Positions 6,079-9,819 of a DNA stretch of 9,819 nucleotides are shown piece by piece. This DNA comes from Pseudomonadota bacterium (GTDB lineage: Bacteria > Pseudomonadota > Alphaproteobacteria > Reyranellales > Reyranellaceae). Within the stretch, counting starts at the first letter, position 1. Every line of letters starts with the position of its first letter. The notes under the pieces are model-generated. The model ran no database searches, was not told where the DNA came from, and saw nothing but the letters and a program-made list of their open reading frames with translations. Location: the NCBI GenBank assembly GCA_023436825.1, contig JAEZHS010000715.1:1-9819 (forward strand). The letters run 5' to 3'. The translations under genes and the position numbers were made by a program.

Positions 6079-6091
6079 GTAGCGGGAGGAC

Positions 6092-6562
6092 ATGAGGATT
6101 CGCACCGGCACCCTAGGAGAGGCTGCATCGCTCACCGACCTCTGCGTGCGGTCGAAGGCGCATTGGGGCTACGACGCCGCGTTCATGAAGTTGAGCGCGG
6201 CGGCGCTGAGCGTAAGCGAAGGCGACATCGCTGCCGGCCATGTGTTGGTCGCGGTCGATGACGCAAGCCGCGTGATCGGCATGGCGTGCGTGCTGCCCGA
6301 GGGCGACGCATCGGACCTCGATGCCCTGTTCATAGACCCGCCGGCGATCGGCAGCGGCGCCGGGCGCCTGCTGTTCGACGCCGCCGCCGCCCTCGCGCGC
6401 AAGCAGGGCGCGCGGCGCATGACCATCCTGGCCGACCCCAACGCCGCGGCGTTCTACGAGCGCATGGGCGCACGTTATCTGCGGAACGCGCCGTCCGACG
6501 CCATTCCAGGCCGCACTCTGCCATTCTATGAGTACGACCTCACCTCGAGGACTGTTGCATGA
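6092..6562 (+). CDS. GNAT family N-acetyltransferase
   Basis: A 156-residue GCN5-related acyltransferase, transferring an acetyl group from acetyl-CoA to an amine of unknown acceptor. It follows the family pattern: N-terminal IRTGTLGEAASLTDLCVRS, central strands HVLVAVDD and VIGMACVLP, motif A DLDALFIDPPAIGSGAGRLL (75-94), and motif B FYERMGARYL (121-130). In motif A the position that is usually Arg or Gln before the GxG(A) loop is proline/alanine, although the pyrophosphate-binding glycines (G87, G89, G91) remain. GGGAGG at 6084-6089 precedes the ATG very closely. It is the first gene of a four-gene coupled run; its stop overlaps the start of the dehydrogenase (ATGA). Confidence 0.9.
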   Translation: MRIRTGTLGEAASLTDLCVRSKAHWGYDAAFMKLSAAALSVSEGDIAAGHVLVAVDDASRVIGMACVLPEGDASDLDALFIDPPAIGSGAGRLLFDAAAALARKQGARRMTILADPNAAAFYERMGARYLRNAPSDAIPGRTLPFYEYDLTSRTVA

Positions 6563-7470
6563 CCACGCTTTCACCTCCCGCCACCATCGCTTTCATCGGT
6601 CTCGGCATGATGGGCCGGCCGATGGCCGCGCGCCTCGCCGAGGCAGGCTTCAGGCTTCGCCTGTACGACCTCTCGCAGAAGGCGGTGTCGGATTTCATCG
6701 GTGCGCATCCCACGGCGCTGGCGACCGCCTCGCCCAAGGCCGCGGTGCAAGGAGCCGATGCCGTGATCACCATGCTGCCCGACGGCAAGGTCGTACGGCA
6801 GGCGCTGATGGAGGGGCGCGATCCTGCGCGCGAAGGCATGGCGGCGGGCATGCTCGCCATCGACATGAGCTCGTCCAATCCCGTCGACACCCAGAAGCTC
6901 GCGCGCGATCTCGCGGCGCTGGGCGTGGCCCTGCTCGACGCGCCGGTGTCGGGCGGCGTCAAGCGCGCCATCGACGGCTCGCTCTCGATCATGGGGGGCG
7001 GCAACGCCGCCGACCTCGAGCGCGCACGGCCGGCCTTCGCCGCCATGGGCAAGACCATCACGCTCTGCGGCCCGGCGGGCGCAGGACACGCACTGAAGGC
7101 GCTCAACAACTACCTGTCGGCCGCGGGCCTGGTCGCCATGTGCGAGGCGCTGGTCGTCGGCGAGGCCTTCGGCCTCGATCCCGGCACCATGGTCGACGTC
7201 TTCAACAGCTCGACTGGCAAGAGCAACGCCACCGAGGTGAAGGGCCGCCAGTTCGTCGTGCCGCGCAACTTCGCGGCCGGCTTCACCACCGGCCTGATGG
7301 CCAAGGACCTGCGCACCGCTGGAGAGGTCGCGAACCACCTCCAGCTCAACATGCCCGGCCTGAAACAGGCGGTGGCCTACTGGGCCGATGCCAGCAGCAA
7401 GCTCGGCGGCTCGGCGGATCACACCGAGATTTTCCGTTATGCTGAGATGCTCGCGGAGGAGGAGTCATGA
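6559..7470 (+). CDS. NAD(P)-dependent beta-hydroxyacid dehydrogenase (3-hydroxyisobutyrate dehydrogenase family)
   Basis: A 303-residue two-domain oxidoreductase of the 3-hydroxyisobutyrate dehydrogenase / tartronate semialdehyde reductase (GarR, MmsB) family. N-terminal Rossmann domain: FIGLGMMGRPMA (12-23) with the GxGxMG cofactor motif and Y36-D37 after strand 2. Substrate-binding motif LLDAPVSGGVKRAIDGSL (125-142). Hinge helix GPAGAGHALKALNNYL (171-186) with the catalytic lysine K180 in the Gx3KxxNN pattern. C-terminal all-helical domain with LMAKDL (246-251). Members oxidise or reduce 2- or 3-carbon beta-hydroxy acids; the exact substrate cannot be read. D37 following the second strand favours NAD over NADP, though this is weak. 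It is coupled to both neighbours by ATGA overlaps. Confidence 0.93.
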   Translation: MTTLSPPATIAFIGLGMMGRPMAARLAEAGFRLRLYDLSQKAVSDFIGAHPTALATASPKAAVQGADAVITMLPDGKVVRQALMEGRDPAREGMAAGMLAIDMSSSNPVDTQKLARDLAALGVALLDAPVSGGVKRAIDGSLSIMGGGNAADLERARPAFAAMGKTITLCGPAGAGHALKALNNYLSAAGLVAMCEALVVGEAFGLDPGTMVDVFNSSTGKSNATEVKGRQFVVPRNFAAGFTTGLMAKDLRTAGEVANHLQLNMPGLKQAVAYWADASSKLGGSADHTEIFRYAEMLAEEES

Positions 7471-7850
7471 ACCCGGCCTTCACACTCGACGGCACCTACA
7501 TCCACCTGCGCCCCGACGAGAGCGCGCTCGCGATGGAAGGCGGTGCGAAGTTCTGGGCCGGCATCGAAGAACGCCACGACCTCGACCGGGGCCGCCTGAT
7601 GGGCAGTACCGACCAGAGCAAGGACTGGGATCACTGGGAGCGCCATCCCGCGGGCGACGAGGTCCTGACCCTGTTGTCGGGCGAGATGGTGATCGTGCTG
7701 GAGACCGACGGCGGCGAACAACGCGCGACCATCAAGCCCGGGGAGACCTTGATCGTTCCCAAGGGCGCCTGGCACCGCGGCATCGTCACGGCGCCCGGCC
7801 GGCTGATGTTCGTAACCCCGGGCGCTGGGACGGAGCACCGTCCGGTCTGA
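7467..7850 (+). CDS. Cupin domain-containing protein
   Basis: A 127-residue single cupin barrel. Motif 1 is HWERHPAGDEVLTLLSGEM (56-74) with candidate metal ligands H56, H60 and E65; motif 2 is PGETLIVPKGAWHRG (91-105) with H103. Such small cupins are often isomerases, dioxygenases or sensors; the catalytic role cannot be assigned. The start overlaps the dehydrogenase stop (ATGA), with GGAGGAGG-like purines (7456-7464) as ribosome binding site. The strict coupling suggests the cupin works with the dehydrogenase, for example on the same small acid or aldehyde. Confidence 0.87.
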   Translation: MNPAFTLDGTYIHLRPDESALAMEGGAKFWAGIEERHDLDRGRLMGSTDQSKDWDHWERHPAGDEVLTLLSGEMVIVLETDGGEQRATIKPGETLIVPKGAWHRGIVTAPGRLMFVTPGAGTEHRPV

Positions 7851-8248
7851 TGGTGCGGACCGTCATCGCCTTTCTGGTCGCGCCAATGGTGCCTGCGCTT
7901 CTTTCGGCCTGGTTCGGCTTCATGAATGGCACCTACCATCCGCTCGCCATCTTTATTCTGGTTTGCGGTGGCTTGTACGTCTTGCAGGCGATCGTCGGCG
8001 TTCCCGCCTATCTGATGCTTGGGCGTGTTAAACGGCACGGGATCTGGGTCTATGCGCTGCTCGGCTTTGCTGGCACGGCGTTGCCGTTCCTGGTCTACGG
8101 CTCGATGCGCGACCTTGGCAGCGTGGGGGCGGGCCAGGCGGCGTATGTGATTTGCTTCGTTGGATTGCTCGGCGCCATTTCGGCCGTGATATTCTGGCTC
8201 CTGGCCCGCCCTGACAAGGTCGCGTCATCGACAGCTGGCGGCACATAG
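7850..8248 (+). CDS. Hypothetical four-helix membrane protein
   Basis: I do not recognise the family. A 132-residue, strongly hydrophobic protein with four clear membrane segments (about 3-23, 32-57, 65-84 and 94-118), a basic loop GRVKRHG (58-64) between helices 2 and 3, and a short hydrophilic tail PDKVASSTAGGT. By the positive-inside rule that loop should be cytoplasmic. The ATG at 7850 overlaps the cupin stop as TGATG, so it is very probably translated from the same message. Codon choice appears a little less GC-rich than in the neighbouring genes (several T-ending codons), which could reflect membrane composition or later acquisition. It could be a small transporter or accessory subunit, but nothing shows this. 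Confidence 0.75.
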   Translation: MVRTVIAFLVAPMVPALLSAWFGFMNGTYHPLAIFILVCGGLYVLQAIVGVPAYLMLGRVKRHGIWVYALLGFAGTALPFLVYGSMRDLGSVGAGQAAYVICFVGLLGAISAVIFWLLARPDKVASSTAGGT

Positions 8249-8290
8249 GGATGCCCTGCCGGATCGCTCCGTATATCGGGTAGGACGGCT

Positions 8291-8319
8291 TTGACAGGGC
8301 GGGTTGCCGCCCTTATATA
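8291..8319 (+). promoter_or_regulatory. Near-consensus sigma70 promoter of rho with palindromic spacer
   Basis: TTGACA (8291-8296) and TATATA (8314-8319) are separated by exactly 17 bp, close to the ideal housekeeping promoter. The spacer holds a perfect inverted repeat, AGGGCGG (8296-8302) and CCGCCCT (8307-8313) around GTTG, so a repressor could sit between the two boxes. Transcription would begin near 8325, giving rho a leader of about 130 nt. Confidence 0.7.
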
Positions 8320-8325
8320 ACCGCC

Positions 8326-8455
8326 ACCTAGGGCCCTTGGCGCCGCCTCCCCGGCGGTGAACGACGGGGTCAATACCGAACGTCACAGCGCAATTCCAGA
8401 CAGCCGCGACCTGCGGCGGTGGCGCGTGCGTTATCTCCCACCTGATTGAAGAACC
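8326..8455 (+). promoter_or_regulatory. Structured 5' leader of rho
   Basis: The predicted untranslated leader contains two stem-loops: CGCCGCC/GGCGGTG (8341-8347 with 8353-8359, one G-U pair, loop TCCCC) and GCCGC/GCGGC (8403-8407 with 8413-8417, loop GACCT). Stretches around them are cytosine-rich. In Escherichia coli rho is autoregulated by Rho-dependent attenuation in its leader, so a similar role is plausible here, but it is only an inference. The Shine-Dalgarno before the ATG is weak (GAAGAA). Confidence 0.4.
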
Positions 8456-9388
<933 letters not shown>

Positions 9389-9541
9389 GGCGGCGGTCAG
9401 GCGGGGATCGAAGCCTTCCTCGACCAGGTCGTGGAAGCGGACCTCGCAGCCCGCCGCCGCCCACGTCTCCCGGATCCTGTCCGCGATGGCGCGGCAAAAG
9501 CTTCCGGGAGCGGGATGGCCGACGACGACCAGCGCTTTCAT
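9389..9541 (-). CDS. Flavodoxin-fold NAD(P)H oxidoreductase, 5' fragment
   Basis: On the minus strand an ATG at 9541 opens [20 protein letters not shown], then continues through [21 protein letters not shown], after which the frame runs into antisense rho. The HPxPxSF loop and GFDPxLTAAE are typical of the KefF/MdaB-like Flavodoxin_2 family, FMN-dependent NAD(P)H:quinone reductases of about 190-250 residues; only about 51 residues remain. The gene starts 6 nt after the rho stop on the same strand, so it is the natural downstream neighbour of rho. The cut is at the same junction that truncates the rho 5' part. Confidence 0.8.
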
Positions 9542-9547
9542 GAACCG

Positions 9548-9819
9548 TTACTGGTTCATCGAGCTGAAGAAGTCCTGGTTGGTCTTGGCCGTCCGCAGCT
9601 TGTCGAGCAGGAACTCGATGGCATCGACGGCGCCCATCGGCATGAGGATGCGGCGCAGCACCCACATCTTCGACAGCGTCGCGCGATCGACGAGCAGCTC
9701 CTCCTTGCGGGTGCCCGACTTGGTGATGTCGATGGCCGGGAAGGTGCGCTTGTCGGCGACCTTGCGGTCGAGGATGATTTCGGAGTTACCGGTGCCCTTG
9801 AACTCCTCGAAGATCACCT
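9548..9819 (-). CDS. rho: Transcription termination factor Rho, C-terminal part (partial, runs off the window)
   Basis: The minus strand reads [20 protein letters not shown] from the window edge, then [19 protein letters not shown] (arginine-containing subunit-interface region), [13 protein letters not shown] and DFFSSMNQ, ending in TAA at 9548-9550. This is unmistakably the Rho C-terminus, 89 residues plus the edge. Relative to E. coli Rho about 59 residues (ARAYNTVV... to ...SRMDE, carrying Q-loop and R-loop) between this part and the + strand part at codon 311 are not in the window. The two parts do not overlap, so together they are compatible with one rho gene broken by inversion, or with a chimeric read-through of two orientations of the same locus. 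Confidence 0.93.
   Translation of the reverse strand, partial: VIFEEFKGTGNSEIILDRKVADKRTFPAIDITKSGTRKEELLVDRATLSKMWVLRRILMPMGAVDAIEFLLDKLRTAKTNQDFFSSMNQ

Noticed and set aside
7388..7849. Upstream extension of the membrane protein gene to 7388
   Set aside because: The extension overlaps the dehydrogenase and cupin genes out of frame and is Arg-rich shadow sequence; ATG 7850 overlapping the cupin stop is far better.
8297..8320. Intrinsic terminator for the membrane protein gene
   Set aside because: The stem-loop is followed by TTATATAA rather than a T-run, and the same bases form a better promoter.
9389..9819. Continuation of the rho + strand frame as a novel Rho C-terminal domain
   Set aside because: The frame is open only because it is antisense to the oxidoreductase and the real Rho C-terminus; it has no Rho similarity.

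Overview
The window is high-GC bacterial chromosome, and gene content and order point to an alphaproteobacterium. The evidence is the ubiB / coaBC / dut housekeeping block, an alphaproteobacterial-style Rho, and dispersed short palindromic repeats of the kind common in Rhodospirillales/Rhizobiales-like genomes. The lineage is inferred from sequence character only; I cannot name a genus.

Layout. Positions 1-4530 (+) are a core metabolism block: the possible tail of an upstream gene (perhaps ubiE), ubiB (ubiquinone synthesis), a TauE/SafE-type permease, coaBC (coenzyme A synthesis) and dut (dUTPase), with coaBC and dut overlapping by ATGA. Between ubiB and the permease sits a 492-bp unit (1573-2064). 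It is bounded by near-perfect 47-bp inverted repeats (46/47 identical) and carries a small GIY-YIG nuclease gene of lower GC; its right end stops 3 bp before the permease GTG start. Positions 4555-5502 (+) hold an Rrf2-type regulator without IscR cysteines, then a carboxymuconolactone-decarboxylase-family protein with nested dyads over its ribosome binding site. A strong palindrome (5517-5541) separates this gene from a convergent MaoC-type hot-dog protein (minus, 6008-5526).

Positions 6092-8248 (+) form a tightly coupled four-gene run: GNAT acetyltransferase, beta-hydroxyacid dehydrogenase, cupin and a small four-helix membrane protein, each start overlapping the previous stop. This looks like a small catabolic or detoxification operon, but no substrate can be read from the sequence.

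Positions 8291-9819 are the most unusual stretch. A near-consensus sigma70 promoter (TTGACA-N17-TATATA, with a palindrome filling the spacer) precedes rho. The rho frame is normal through codon 311 (Walker B, ...DSITRL), then the sequence switches strand. What follows on + is the reverse complement of the first ~50 codons of a flavodoxin-fold oxidoreductase gene and then of the last 89 codons of rho. On the minus strand these read in natural order (rho C-terminus, stop, 6 nt, oxidoreductase start). About 59 central Rho residues are absent from the window. So the window contains an inversion-type junction at about 9381-9391 with possible short microhomology. It is either a genuine inversion that splits rho or, more likely in my view because Rho is usually important for viability, a fold-back chimera from amplification or assembly.

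I found no CRISPR array, tRNA, rRNA, classical insertion sequence or recognisable defence system. The best candidate for something little described is the inverted-repeat-bounded GIY-YIG unit.
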